Shown one piece after another: positions 10,248 through 19,816 of a stretch of DNA of 64,000 bases; the stretch's first letter is position 1, and every line of letters begins with the position of its first letter. Source of the DNA: Flavobacteriaceae bacterium R38 (GTDB lineage: Bacteria; Bacteroidota; Bacteroidia; Flavobacteriales; Flavobacteriaceae). The stretch covers positions 62,001-126,000 of the forward strand of contig WXYP01000001.1 of NCBI GenBank assembly GCA_009901575.1. Reading direction: 5' to 3'. A program made the translations under genes and the position numbers. The notes beneath the pieces were generated by a model, which was given only the letters and a program-made list of their open reading frames with translations, ran no database searches and was not told the origin of the DNA.

Positions 10248-10928
10248 TCAACAAATCAACTTATACCCATACCCACGAATATTTACAATTTGAATAGTAT
10301 CATCTTTACTAAGCTTTTTTCTAAGTTTGGTAATAAAAACATCCATGCTCCTGGCACTAAAAAAATCGTCGTCTCCCCACAATTCTTTTAAGATGACAGA
10401 ACGGTCAAGAACATTGTTTCTTTTTTCACTTAGATGATATAACAATTGTGCTTCTCTATGAGTTAATGTTTGAGTTTCATCATTAAACCCCAAGGATTGT
10501 TTTGGGAAATTAAATGTGTAAGCACCAATATTTATCGCTTCGGTATTTTTAATTGTCTTTACTCTTTTTAATAAAGCATGAATACGAACGATGAGCTCTT
10601 CCATGCTAAAAGGTTTTTTTAAATAATCATTTCCTCCGTGATTAAACCCATCGACAACATCTTTAGTCTGCGATTTTGCAGTAAGAAAAATAATAGGAGT
10701 TTTTTGATCCCTCTCTCGAATTTCCCTGGCCAAAGTAAACCCATCTTTTTTAGGCATCATTACATCCAATACTAATATTTCCGGGGCTTCTTTTTGATAA
10801 ACCTGTAGCGCTTCTTCACCATTTTTACAGAAAAGCACTTCAAAATCTCTTGTTTCTAAACTCTCTTTTACAATCTGCCCAAGTGCAGATTCATCTTCAG
10901 CAAGTAAAACTTTTACAGTATTCCCCAT
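10248..10928 (-). CDS. OmpR-family response regulator
   Basis: A 226-residue response regulator with an N-terminal receiver domain (acidic D12, phosphoacceptor D55 in LVLDVMMP, conserved Lys in the LKKPF loop) and a C-terminal winged helix (ending RGYGYKLIC). It lies 3 bases downstream of the histidine kinase gene, so the two are co-transcribed with the kinase first. The likely targets are the divergent GLPGLI/TonB genes, whose promoter has three GTTAAC boxes. Confidence 0.95.
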   Translation of the reverse strand: MGNTVKVLLAEDESALGQIVKESLETRDFEVLFCKNGEEALQVYQKEAPEILVLDVMMPKKDGFTLAREIRERDQKTPIIFLTAKSQTKDVVDGFNHGGNDYLKKPFSMEELIVRIHALLKRVKTIKNTEAINIGAYTFNFPKQSLGFNDETQTLTHREAQLLYHLSEKRNNVLDRSVILKELWGDDDFFSARSMDVFITKLRKKLSKDDTIQIVNIRGYGYKLIC

Positions 10929-10931
10929 AAA

Positions 10932-12464
10932 CTATAATTGTATTTTGAAAATAGTATGTTTAATGTCCGGGACCAGTTGAATAGATCCGTTGTGCTTCTC
11001 AATAATCTTTTTGGTATAATAAAGACCAATGCCAAAACCTTTAACATCATGTTGGTTACCTGTTGGAATTCGGTAAAATTTATCAAAAATTTTATCCCGA
11101 TGCCCTTTTTCTATAGAACCTCCATCATCTGCAATTGTGATTTCAGAAGAATCTAAAACAGAATTCAAATTGATCTCTATAGTGTCTCCACCATACTTAA
11201 TAGCATTATCAATAAGGTTAGATACAGCATTTTCAAAATGAAAAGGATCTACTTCAACAATATGGGTTTCAATATTAGATTTAAAAGAAATGTATTTTTC
11301 CGGAGCTATCATTTGATGCTTATCCGTTAAATTATTAAGTATTTTGACGATATCTACAGCTTCTTTATTTAGTAATAGTTTATCACTGTCTAAAGTTGAG
11401 GTTTCTAACAACTTTTCTACCATTGAATGGAGTTTTTTAAGCTGTTGGTTAGAAATACCAAGATATTTTTTAGTCTTTTCTTTATCATCATTGGCATTGA
11501 ATCGTTCTATTCCCTCCAAAGCTGTACTTACCGTAGCAATAGGAGTCTTAAATTCATGTGTAATATTACTGATGAGGTCGTTTTTAATTTCGGCCAGTTC
11601 TTTTTGCTTATTAATGATCTTTAGTAAATAAAGTAAGCAAGCTATAATGCTGACAGATAATAAAAAAGACAATAATATACCGGTAAGCCCCTTTTTTAAA
11701 GTCAGGAAACTCAAATTAGGAAAAAGGATTTTTAATTGTTCTTGCCTGGGAAGGTAAGTAGGTTTAGAGAACGTAAATAGCTTGTATTTTTGATCATTAA
11801 TATCATTAAAACTACCGATAAGAGAATCGTTTTTTGAATAATGAGCCAATGCAAAATTCATTGCAATTCCTTTTCGTTCAAATTCTTCATTTAGAATTGG
11901 AGAAAGTTTGCTAAATTCTATAGAATCATTGACTAATGATATAATGATTTTATTGGTGAGTTCTCTTATTTTATTTAATCCCTGAGATGTGTCTTTGACA
12001 ACAGAAACTCCGGAAATTCCTTGTACATTGATTATAGAATCGACAGAAAACTTTTTGTTGACCCAGAAAGTATCTTTTTTAGAAGCGTTTGAACAACATT
12101 TTTTTAATGAATCACTTAATGACAGCGCTTTATTGAAAATTGGGTTTACTCCTTTCTTAATCGAAGTATCTCTTATCATTATATCGAGAGAATCGGTTTT
12201 TAAGGTTATCGATTTAGAAACATTTTTTAAGAAATAACTGGTCTTACCATTTACGGCTTCTGTAGTAAACGTAATCACATTTGTTTTTGCCAGGTCTGTA
12301 TAATAGATTTCAACTCCATTATCAAAGGCAATCTGAACTTCATTGATAAGTTGTTGCTTATTGGCTTCGTAATTTTTAATATTCCAATATACCTGAATAG
12401 CAATAGTAGCCACTATTGTAATGGCTATAAAGTAAATGATCAGACGATGATTTTTATTTTTCAC
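10932..12464 (-). CDS. Sensor histidine kinase
   Basis: A 510-residue membrane kinase. It has one N-terminal transmembrane helix (about residues 8-26), a periplasmic sensor of about 235 residues without a recognised fold, a second helix (about 262-285), then HisKA (phosphoacceptor H303 in THEFKTP) and HATPase_c (N-box NLIDNAIKYG; G-boxes DDGGSIEKG and GFGIGLY). The start is GTG at 12464; an in-frame stop lies two codons upstream, so no longer form exists. It partners the adjacent response regulator. The GLPGLI/TonB pair is divergently transcribed from its promoter. Confidence 0.94.
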   Translation of the reverse strand: MKNKNHRLIIYFIAITIVATIAIQVYWNIKNYEANKQQLINEVQIAFDNGVEIYYTDLAKTNVITFTTEAVNGKTSYFLKNVSKSITLKTDSLDIMIRDTSIKKGVNPIFNKALSLSDSLKKCCSNASKKDTFWVNKKFSVDSIINVQGISGVSVVKDTSQGLNKIRELTNKIIISLVNDSIEFSKLSPILNEEFERKGIAMNFALAHYSKNDSLIGSFNDINDQKYKLFTFSKPTYLPRQEQLKILFPNLSFLTLKKGLTGILLSFLLSVSIIACLLYLLKIINKQKELAEIKNDLISNITHEFKTPIATVSTALEGIERFNANDDKEKTKKYLGISNQQLKKLHSMVEKLLETSTLDSDKLLLNKEAVDIVKILNNLTDKHQMIAPEKYISFKSNIETHIVEVDPFHFENAVSNLIDNAIKYGGDTIEINLNSVLDSSEITIADDGGSIEKGHRDKIFDKFYRIPTGNQHDVKGFGIGLYYTKKIIEKHNGSIQLVPDIKHTIFKIQL

Positions 12465-12504
12465 AAATCAAATGTACTAACAATAAACAATTTAAAAAGA
12501 ATCG

Positions 12505-12530
12505 GTTAACACACGTTAACACTGGTTAAC
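12505..12530. promoter_or_regulatory. Three GTTAAC boxes at 10-bp spacing (putative response regulator operator)
   Basis: GTTAAC occurs at 12505-12510, 12515-12520 and 12525-12530, one helical turn apart. A -7-like CAATTTTG (one mismatch to TAnnTTTG) follows at 12553-12560. The array thus covers about -62 to -37 for the GLPGLI gene and lies 41 bp from the kinase start codon. OmpR-type regulators bind direct repeats of this period. Confidence 0.65.
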
Positions 12531-12588
12531 TCAAAATCGGATTACCATACTGCAATTTTGTGGAGAAGAAACTTTAAAAATAGATATC

Positions 12589-13455
12589 ATGATTAGTTTA
12601 ATACGTAATTTGATGATTTGGGGTATTGTATTTACCGTAGGATCAATACATGCACAAGAATTGCAAGGGGTAGCTTATTATAAGACAAAGAGAAAAGTAG
12701 AGATTACCCTGGATAGTACTTCTGCTTTAAGTGGACAACAAAAGCAGATTAATGAGATGCTTAAAAAACAATTTGAAAAAGAATATGTATTGAATTTTAA
12801 TAAAACGGCTTCTACGTATAAGGAGGTAGAAAGTTTAGGAGATGCCAGCACAGGATCAGGGGGAATAAGGATAAATGCAATTACTATAGGAGCAGGTGGA
12901 AAAGGTGATATTCTTTACAGAGATACAAAAAATAAAACGTATACGCATCAGCAAGAATCTTTTAGTAAGCAATTTTTAGTTCAGGATGCTTTGGAAGAAA
13001 GAGATTGGAAACTGGAAAACGAAACTAAGCAAATTGGAAATTATACCTGTTATAAAGCTACTTTTACAAGAGAAATAGAGGTACAATCTTTTACCAGTTT
13101 TAATAAAAATGAAGATGATGCCGAATCAGATAAAAAAGTAGAGAAGAGAAAAATAGTAACAACGGCATGGTATACTCCTCAAATACCAGTTTCTCACGGA
13201 CCTTCTACGCACTGGGGATTACCCGGACTTATTCTTGAAATAAATGATGGAAGCACTATTATGATTTGTAATAAAGTGGTTTTAAATCCTAAAGAAAAAG
13301 TTGAAATCATTGAACCTAAAAAAGGGAAAAAAGTAAATGGAGAAGAATTTGCAGAAATCGTGAAAAAGAAGGTGGAAGAAATGAACAAAATTTACGGCGG
13401 AGGAAAGAAAGGGAAAAAGAACGGAAATACATTTAGTATAAAAATAGGGGGCTAA
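12589..13455 (+). CDS. GLPGLI family secreted protein
   Basis: A 288-residue exported protein with a signal peptide ending at about residue 22 (HAQ). It carries the family-defining motif GLPGLI at residues 210-215 inside a conserved Trp-rich stretch (TAWYTPQIPVSHGPSTHWG). The family is restricted to Bacteroidota, and its biochemical function is unknown. It is followed after 56 bases by a TonB-type receptor, a recurrent pairing, and preceded by a probable two-component operator. The Lys/Gly-rich C-terminus is low in complexity. Confidence 0.9.
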   Translation: MISLIRNLMIWGIVFTVGSIHAQELQGVAYYKTKRKVEITLDSTSALSGQQKQINEMLKKQFEKEYVLNFNKTASTYKEVESLGDASTGSGGIRINAITIGAGGKGDILYRDTKNKTYTHQQESFSKQFLVQDALEERDWKLENETKQIGNYTCYKATFTREIEVQSFTSFNKNEDDAESDKKVEKRKIVTTAWYTPQIPVSHGPSTHWGLPGLILEINDGSTIMICNKVVLNPKEKVEIIEPKKGKKVNGEEFAEIVKKKVEEMNKIYGGGKKGKKNGNTFSIKIGG

Positions 13456-13511
13456 TTAAATTCAGAACCTAGACCTTTTTACATCTTTTTTAGAAAAAAA
13501 TAAATCAAAAA

Positions 13512-16208
13512 ATGAAACAGTTTTTAAGTATCCTATTTATAGGACTGGGAATCTTTTGCTCAAAACTGAGTGCTCAGAATGTGAGAGTAGAAGGTGTTGT
13601 AAAAGATTCTCTAAATCAACCTTTGGAGTTGGCAAATGTTCTGGCGTTAAACCCTGAGACTAAAGGTATAGAATCATATGCGATTACAGACGATACCGGT
13701 AGATTCGCATTGTCTTTACCAAAAAATAAAACGTATACTTTAAAAGTGAGTTACCTGGGATATAAAACAAAAGAAGAGCAGCTCGTAATTGGAGACAGTA
13801 AAGAAAAAATAGTAAAGGAAATTGTTTTATTTCAGGATACCAATGTTTTAGAAGGTGTAGAAGTCGTACAAGAACTTCCCATTTCTGTAAGAGGAGATAC
13901 TATTGTATATAAAGCAGATGCTTTTGCAAACGGAAAAGAAAAGAAATTGAAAGATGTTCTTGAAAAACTCCCCGGATTTGAAGTAGATAAAAACGGGGAG
14001 GTGAAGGTTCAGGGTAAAAAGGTTGATAATGTATTGGTAGAAGGTAAAAAGTTTTTTGATGGCGATACAAAACTGGCCACAAGAAATATTCCTGCAGATG
14101 CAGTAGATAAGGTAGAACTATTACAGGATTTTAATGAAGTAGCACCTACTCGTGGTTTGAATAATGAGCAATCATTGGCCTTGAATATTAAATTAAAAGA
14201 AGGGAAGAAAAATATCTTATTCGGAGATATTGCAGCGAGTGCAGGTGATGATGAACGTTATTTTGCGCATGCTAATTTGTTTTATTACAGTCCTAAAAGA
14301 AGTTTGAACTTTATAGGAGATGTCAACAATATTGGAGAGCAGGCTTTTACTTTACAAGACTATTTTAGATTTAATGGCGGATTTAGCAATTTAGCGGGGA
14401 GGTCAGGGTCGTCTATAAATATTTCTTCTGATGACCTGGGATTTGCATTACAACAAAATGATCGGGCCGCAAATGTCATTTCTAATTTTGGAGCATTGAA
14501 TTTCAGTTTTAATCCGAATAAAAAATGGAATTTTTCAGGATTTTTAATAGGATCAGATATTGATACCGATTTAAGAACGAGGACACTTCGTACTTATATT
14601 AGAAATGAAGACACAAATAATCTGGAAATTTTAGAATCTAATATCAACCAGGAAAATAAATCAGGATTGCTGAAGCTTTCCGGAAAATATACTCCTAGCG
14701 CTAAATTAGATGTAAGTTACAATGCTTTTATAAAAGGATCTGAACTGGAGCAAAATGATAATCGTTTATCAAACTTCTTTGGAGTAGAGAATACGATTCA
14801 ATCCAATAATAGTCAAACTCCTTTTTCTATTAAACAAAGTTTAAACGCTTTTTATGCTAAAAACTCAAAAAATGTGTTTTCTGTTCAGGCGCAACATGAG
14901 TATAAAGAACAAGATCCTATTTTCGATTTAATCACTTCGGAAGTACCTTTTGGGGGTGGGTTACCGTTAATTAATGATAACCTTTTTAATTTACTGCAAG
15001 ACAAAAATATTATTACAAATAAGTTTGATGTCTCTGTTAATTACTATTATGTGTTGAATAAAAAGAATCATATAAATCTCATAGCAGGAAGTAGTTTCAG
15101 CAATCAAAAATTAAGCTCTGGTATTAATCAACGCTTGTCAAATAATCCTGTAGAGAATAATTTGGGAGATGGTTTTAATAATGATGCCGATTATAATTTT
15201 TCTGATGTGTATTTTGGGCTCACCTATAAAGTAAAGTTTGGATCTTTTATTATCAGTCCTGGAGCAAACCTTCATTTCTATAATACAGAAGACACACAAT
15301 TTGGAGTGGGGAATACATTGAATAAAACCTTGTTACTCCCTCAATTATATGCAAAGTACAATATCCGAAGATCAGAATCAATTACGTTGAATTATGCGTT
15401 AAATGCAGAATTTACAGATATTAACAATCTTGTAGAAGGAACAACAATATCCAGTTATAATACCCTTTTTGACGGAAATAGAAATTTAGAGAATCAGTTG
15501 TTTCACCGGTTTACCCTAAGATATGCCAATTTCAATTCATTTAACTTCACCAATATTAATGGAAGTGTAAACTATACCAAAACGGTAGACGGGATTAATA
15601 ATACGGTGATTTTTAACGGAATCAACCAGGTATTATCTCCTATAAATTCAGGATCAATAAATGATGTTTTGTCGGCAAATGGCTCATATGAAAAACGATT
15701 TGTATGGTTTAAAACCAGAGCTAGTACAAATTTATCTTTTTCAAGTATTAATAATGAAATAGATGGTGTGGAGAATACCAATGAATCATTTACACAAAAT
15801 TATAGACTGTCGCTTGAAACTAATTTTAAAGAGGCTCCTAATTTTGAGATTGGTTTTGATAAAACAATTAATAATTATGAAGGAAGTCAGACCAATTCAG
15901 AGTTTGTTACGAATGCACCTTTTGCTAATGCTGAAATTGAATTTTTAAAACATTTCTTATTTATTGCAGATTATACGTATACAGATTTTATCAATAAAAA
16001 TAACGATGTAAATAATTCTTATGATTTTTTGAATGCCACCTTATATTTTCAAAAAGAAGGAAGTCCGTGGGAATTTAAAATCTCAGGAACCAATCTGTTA
16101 AATACTACATCCATTAACAGGAGTTCTTTTAATGACTTTTTGATTAGTTCAAATCAATATTTTGTTCAGCCCAGGTATGTAGTCTTTGGGATCAAATACG
16201 ATCTTTAG
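13512..16208 (+). CDS. TonB-dependent receptor-like outer-membrane beta-barrel protein with carboxypeptidase-regulatory-like domain
   Basis: An 898-residue outer-membrane protein. The signal peptide ends near residue 22 (LSAQ). A CarboxypepD_reg-like beta-sandwich follows (about 24-110), then a plug-like domain (about 120-235, with VLEKLPGFEVDKNGEVKVQG), and the rest is a beta-barrel rich in alternating aromatic and Asn residues. Bacteroidota proteins of this kind lack an obvious TonB box and are paired with GLPGLI proteins. The substrate is unknown; peptide or metal handling is possible but unproven. Probably co-transcribed with the GLPGLI gene. Confidence 0.9.
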   Translation: MKQFLSILFIGLGIFCSKLSAQNVRVEGVVKDSLNQPLELANVLALNPETKGIESYAITDDTGRFALSLPKNKTYTLKVSYLGYKTKEEQLVIGDSKEKIVKEIVLFQDTNVLEGVEVVQELPISVRGDTIVYKADAFANGKEKKLKDVLEKLPGFEVDKNGEVKVQGKKVDNVLVEGKKFFDGDTKLATRNIPADAVDKVELLQDFNEVAPTRGLNNEQSLALNIKLKEGKKNILFGDIAASAGDDERYFAHANLFYYSPKRSLNFIGDVNNIGEQAFTLQDYFRFNGGFSNLAGRSGSSINISSDDLGFALQQNDRAANVISNFGALNFSFNPNKKWNFSGFLIGSDIDTDLRTRTLRTYIRNEDTNNLEILESNINQENKSGLLKLSGKYTPSAKLDVSYNAFIKGSELEQNDNRLSNFFGVENTIQSNNSQTPFSIKQSLNAFYAKNSKNVFSVQAQHEYKEQDPIFDLITSEVPFGGGLPLINDNLFNLLQDKNIITNKFDVSVNYYYVLNKKNHINLIAGSSFSNQKLSSGINQRLSNNPVENNLGDGFNNDADYNFSDVYFGLTYKVKFGSFIISPGANLHFYNTEDTQFGVGNTLNKTLLLPQLYAKYNIRRSESITLNYALNAEFTDINNLVEGTTISSYNTLFDGNRNLENQLFHRFTLRYANFNSFNFTNINGSVNYTKTVDGINNTVIFNGINQVLSPINSGSINDVLSANGSYEKRFVWFKTRASTNLSFSSINNEIDGVENTNESFTQNYRLSLETNFKEAPNFEIGFDKTINNYEGSQTNSEFVTNAPFANAEIEFLKHFLFIADYTYTDFINKNNDVNNSYDFLNATLYFQKEGSPWEFKISGTNLLNTTSINRSSFNDFLISSNQYFVQPRYVVFGIKYDL

Positions 16209-16247
16209 TTTTAGGACTTTTAGTTTGTGAATCATTCACTGTAATTA

Positions 16248-16278
16248 AAAACCACACGTTATCTGGCGTGTGGTTTTA
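16248..16278. terminator. Bidirectional terminator between receptor and symporter genes
   Basis: AAACCACACG (16249-16258) and CGTGTGGTTT (16267-16276) form a 10-bp stem between convergent genes, with A/T runs on both sides. Confidence 0.8.
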
Positions 16279-16308
16279 TAAATTTATACTAATTAGATTA
16301 ATACTGTC

Positions 16309-18141
16309 TTATAAAATAGATTGTTTCATGCGTTTCCATACTTGTATAAGGAGAAAGCCTGCAACTACTGTTATAGCACTCGATAATAACGCTGAGTTAA
16401 TATTACCGTAAACCCAGTTTCCTGTTGAAAAAAGACATCCATAAACTAAAATACAACCTAATATCATTGCTAAAATTCCGGAGGGGACATTCCATTTCTC
16501 TTTTTTATCTACAATAGATATACCCTCGTTTTCAGCTTCAGTAACAACTTTCTTCCATCCGGGTCCACCGGGTTGAATCTGTTTATAAAAATTATGTAAT
16601 GTTTCTTTAGTTTCCGGTTGGGTAATAAAAGTTACAACTAACCAAACTATACTGGTGACCAAAACAACCACCGGAAATTTTGCCCAGGTTGGGAGTAAGC
16701 CTTCAACTACAGCTCCGGAATTATCCGTATGATTGAATAAGATGGTTTCAAGAGCAGTAAAATTGAGCAAAATAGAAATAATTCCTGAAGAGAACATCGC
16801 TGATATTTCACTCCATGCATTAATACGCCACCAGAACCATCGTAGAATAAAAATCAGACCGGTACCGGCTCCAAACATCAGGATAATGTCAAATAATTGT
16901 TTAGCATTTGTAAGAAGCAATGCCATAAGCGCACTTGCAACCATTAATACAACTGTGGAAATTCTTCCTACGTTTACCAATTCTTTCTCGGAGGCATTTT
17001 TGTTAACCTGTAGTTTGTAAAAATCGTTTACAACATAAGACGATCCCCAATTTAAATGCGTAGAAATAGTTGACATATAAGCGGCACCTAAAGAGGCTAA
17101 GACCAACCCTAGAAGTCCACTTGGTAATTTAGTCAGCATTGCAGAATAAGCAAGATCGTGCCCCAGTTTTCCTTCTTCGACATTTGGAAAGGCTTGCTGG
17201 ATACTGGCAATATCCGGGTAGAGCACTAATGAGGCTAAAGCTACTAAAAACCATGGCCACGGGCGCAAAGCATAATGCATGATGTTAAAAAAGAATGTTG
17301 CTCCAATGGCATGATTCTCATTTTTTGCGGCCAGCATACGTTGAGCAATATACCCTCCACCTCCTGGTTCTGCACCAGGATACCAGGAATTCCACCATTG
17401 TACGGCCAAAGGGATAATTAATATCCCGATGAGTGCCTCTGTATCTGAGAAATCAGGGAGTAATGATATTTTTCCTGCTACATTTTCATGCGTTATCAAA
17501 TTTGCAACTCCTCCTACTTCTGGTAAATTAACCAGATAATATGCAGCTCCAACCGAACCTACTATAGCTACAAAGAAAAGTACAAAGTCTGTGTAAACTA
17601 CTCCTCTAAACCCTCCAATTGCACTAAAGATTACTGTAATTAACCCTGCAATACATACTGTTTCTAAAGGAGATAATCCCAACATGATTTGCCCGATTTT
17701 AATAGCAGCCAGATTAACAGCGGCCATTGCCATTACATTAAAAATAACACCGAGATAAACAGATCTGAATCCTCTTAGAAAATGAGCAGGTTTTCCACCA
17801 TATCTCAAATCGTAGAATTCCATATCTGTAGTTACATTAGATTTACGCCACAATTTGGCATATATAAATACGGTTAACAATCCGGTTAATAGAAAAGCCA
17901 TCCAGGTCCAGTTACCTGCAATACCATCTGTACGAACAATATCAGTAACCAGGTTAGGAGTATCTGTAGAAAAAGTAGTTGCTACCATAGAAAATCCTAA
18001 TAGCCACCATGGCATGCTCCTGCCTGACAAGAAATATTCGGAGGTGTTTTTTCCTGATTTTTTGGATACGACAATTCCTATGATAAGAACAATTAGAAAA
18101 AAACCTATGATAAGGCTGTAATCGAGTGTAGTTAGTTTCAT
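16309..18141 (-). CDS. Sodium:solute symporter (SSS family)
   Basis: A 610-residue inner-membrane protein with about 14 predicted hydrophobic segments. It has the SSS fold: an N-terminal SLIIGFF helix, FLSGRSMPWWLLGFSM near residues 37-52, then the conserved GFRGVVYTDF segment. These proteins import a solute with Na+. WYPGAEPGGGGYIAQRM is conserved in an uncharacterised Bacteroidota branch, so the substrate (sugar, sialic acid, amino acid or other) cannot be named. It converges on the TonB-type receptor gene with a shared terminator. Confidence 0.9.
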   Translation of the reverse strand: MKLTTLDYSLIIGFFLIVLIIGIVVSKKSGKNTSEYFLSGRSMPWWLLGFSMVATTFSTDTPNLVTDIVRTDGIAGNWTWMAFLLTGLLTVFIYAKLWRKSNVTTDMEFYDLRYGGKPAHFLRGFRSVYLGVIFNVMAMAAVNLAAIKIGQIMLGLSPLETVCIAGLITVIFSAIGGFRGVVYTDFVLFFVAIVGSVGAAYYLVNLPEVGGVANLITHENVAGKISLLPDFSDTEALIGILIIPLAVQWWNSWYPGAEPGGGGYIAQRMLAAKNENHAIGATFFFNIMHYALRPWPWFLVALASLVLYPDIASIQQAFPNVEEGKLGHDLAYSAMLTKLPSGLLGLVLASLGAAYMSTISTHLNWGSSYVVNDFYKLQVNKNASEKELVNVGRISTVVLMVASALMALLLTNAKQLFDIILMFGAGTGLIFILRWFWWRINAWSEISAMFSSGIISILLNFTALETILFNHTDNSGAVVEGLLPTWAKFPVVVLVTSIVWLVVTFITQPETKETLHNFYKQIQPGGPGWKKVVTEAENEGISIVDKKEKWNVPSGILAMILGCILVYGCLFSTGNWVYGNINSALLSSAITVVAGFLLIQVWKRMKQSIL

Positions 18142-18232
18142 TTACTATTGGTTACAGTTAAATATACTTTCTTTGATCAGTTAAAATACAACTTCCTCCT
18201 GTAAAAAAACTAAAAAAATGTTTTGAAAAATA

Positions 18233-19273
18233 TCAGAATTGATTGATCACTGTCACTCCATGCTCCTGAAAGTTATTCATATTGATCAGTATATCAGCAG
18301 CTTCATCCAGATTAACAGTTTTACCAATGAGTTTTTCCGGTTGTATTTTTCCGGATAGAATCATTTCCATCAGAGAGGGATATTCATAAGCTTGCATTCC
18401 GTGACTCCCCTTAATTTCCAGTTCATGAGCAATTACTTTTCCCATTGGAATTTCAGGAGATGCTTCTTTTCCTGCCATGAGTCCAACTTGTATATGTCTG
18501 CCTCGTATTCGTAAACATGAAATAGAATTATGACAAGTTATTTTGCTCCCTAAAGCATCTAAAGAAACATGAGTTCCACCCTGTGAGATAGCTTTTATTT
18601 CGGCAACTACATCATCAACTTTTGTAGCATTAATAATTTGATGTGCTCCTAAAGATTTAGCAAATTCTAATTTATCACCAGAAATGTCAATAGCTATGAC
18701 ATTAGCTCCTAATGCGTTTGCAATCATTATAGCCGATAAACCTACACCTCCACACCCGTGTATTGCAACCCATTCGCCAGCAGATACTTTTGCCTGTTTT
18801 ACCAAAGCCCTGAAAGAAGTAACAAAACGACATCCTAAACTTGCGGCAGTTTCGAATGACATAGAATCAGGAATTTTTACAAGATTGATATCTGCATAAT
18901 CTATAGCAACATACTCTGCAAAAGAACCCCATGCTGTAAATCCGGGCTGAAATTGATTTTCACAAACCTGGTGGTTTCCTGAATAGCATTCTCCACAACG
19001 ACCACATCCGGAAACAAAAGGGACAGTTACCCGATCTCCTTTTTTAAAATTCTTGATATCACTACCCACTTCTTCAATAATTCCTGCCAATTCATGCCCC
19101 GGGACATGTGGTAATACAATATCGGCATCATGTCCTTGCCAACCGTGCCAGTCACTTCTGCAAATTCCTGTTGCCATAACTTTGATGATGACTCCGTCTT
19201 TTTTAAGTTGAGGATAAGAAACATCTTCAACAGTAACTGGTCCTTTAAAGGAATTATAAATGATAGCTTTCAT
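18233..19273 (-). CDS. Zinc-dependent alcohol dehydrogenase (MDR family)
   Basis: A 346-residue medium-chain dehydrogenase/reductase. The catalytic zinc ligands C38 and H60-E61 (GHELAG) and the structural zinc cysteines C90, C93, C96 and C104 are present. The nucleotide-binding fold follows with [11 protein letters not shown]. It oxidises an alcohol or reduces an aldehyde with NAD(P). It is the third of three closely spaced minus-strand genes (malic enzyme, cupin, this). The substrate is not deducible. Confidence 0.92.
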   Translation of the reverse strand: MKAIIYNSFKGPVTVEDVSYPQLKKDGVIIKVMATGICRSDWHGWQGHDADIVLPHVPGHELAGIIEEVGSDIKNFKKGDRVTVPFVSGCGRCGECYSGNHQVCENQFQPGFTAWGSFAEYVAIDYADINLVKIPDSMSFETAASLGCRFVTSFRALVKQAKVSAGEWVAIHGCGGVGLSAIMIANALGANVIAIDISGDKLEFAKSLGAHQIINATKVDDVVAEIKAISQGGTHVSLDALGSKITCHNSISCLRIRGRHIQVGLMAGKEASPEIPMGKVIAHELEIKGSHGMQAYEYPSLMEMILSGKIQPEKLIGKTVNLDEAADILINMNNFQEHGVTVINQF

Positions 19274-19300
19274 GGTTTTATAGCAATTTTACACTTCGAA

Positions 19301-19801
19301 TTATCGTGTAAATTTGGTAATTATTTCTTTATGTTGAGGAAATTTTAGTATTAAATCTTCTCTTTTGGCTAATTTGAAATCATTAAAGTCAAATCCGGGA
19401 GAAACAGTACATCCAACTAAAGAAAAAGAATTGTTTTCAATAACCTCTGCTGCAAACCAATACTCGCCGGGGACAACAAATTGAGGGACTTCACCTTTGT
19501 CAAAATCACGACCAACAATTACATTAGAATAATCTCCGTTATTTGAAATCATATGAATTTTCACTGGTACTCCGTCATAGAAATGCCATGCCTCATCTTG
19601 ATGTATTTTGTGAAATGAAGAAAATTGATCAGAAGTTAAAAGAAAATAAATAGCAGTCGAATAATTTCTATTTCCGGAATACGAATTATTGAGGCTATCC
19701 TCATTTATCTTTCCGTCACTTCTGTATGTTTCTTTAAAATAACCACCTTCAGGATGAGGTGTTAAGTTTAGTAATTGGATAAGTTTTTCTGCTTGATTCA
19801 T
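19301..19801 (-). CDS. Cupin domain protein (DUF985 family)
   Basis: A 166-residue single-domain cupin. The DUF985 hallmarks are visible: PHPEGGYFKETYRS near the N-terminus, FHKIHQDEAWHFYDG with the metal-type histidines, and a C-terminal GCTVSPGFDFNDF segment. The family resembles YML079w; its biochemical role is unsettled. It sits 15 bases downstream of the malic enzyme stop codon and 27 bases upstream of the dehydrogenase, probably as one transcript. Confidence 0.88.
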   Translation of the reverse strand: MNQAEKLIQLLNLTPHPEGGYFKETYRSDGKINEDSLNNSYSGNRNYSTAIYFLLTSDQFSSFHKIHQDEAWHFYDGVPVKIHMISNNGDYSNVIVGRDFDKGEVPQFVVPGEYWFAAEVIENNSFSLVGCTVSPGFDFNDFKLAKREDLILKFPQHKEIITKFTR

Positions 19802-19816
19802 TAATTTATATGATAT

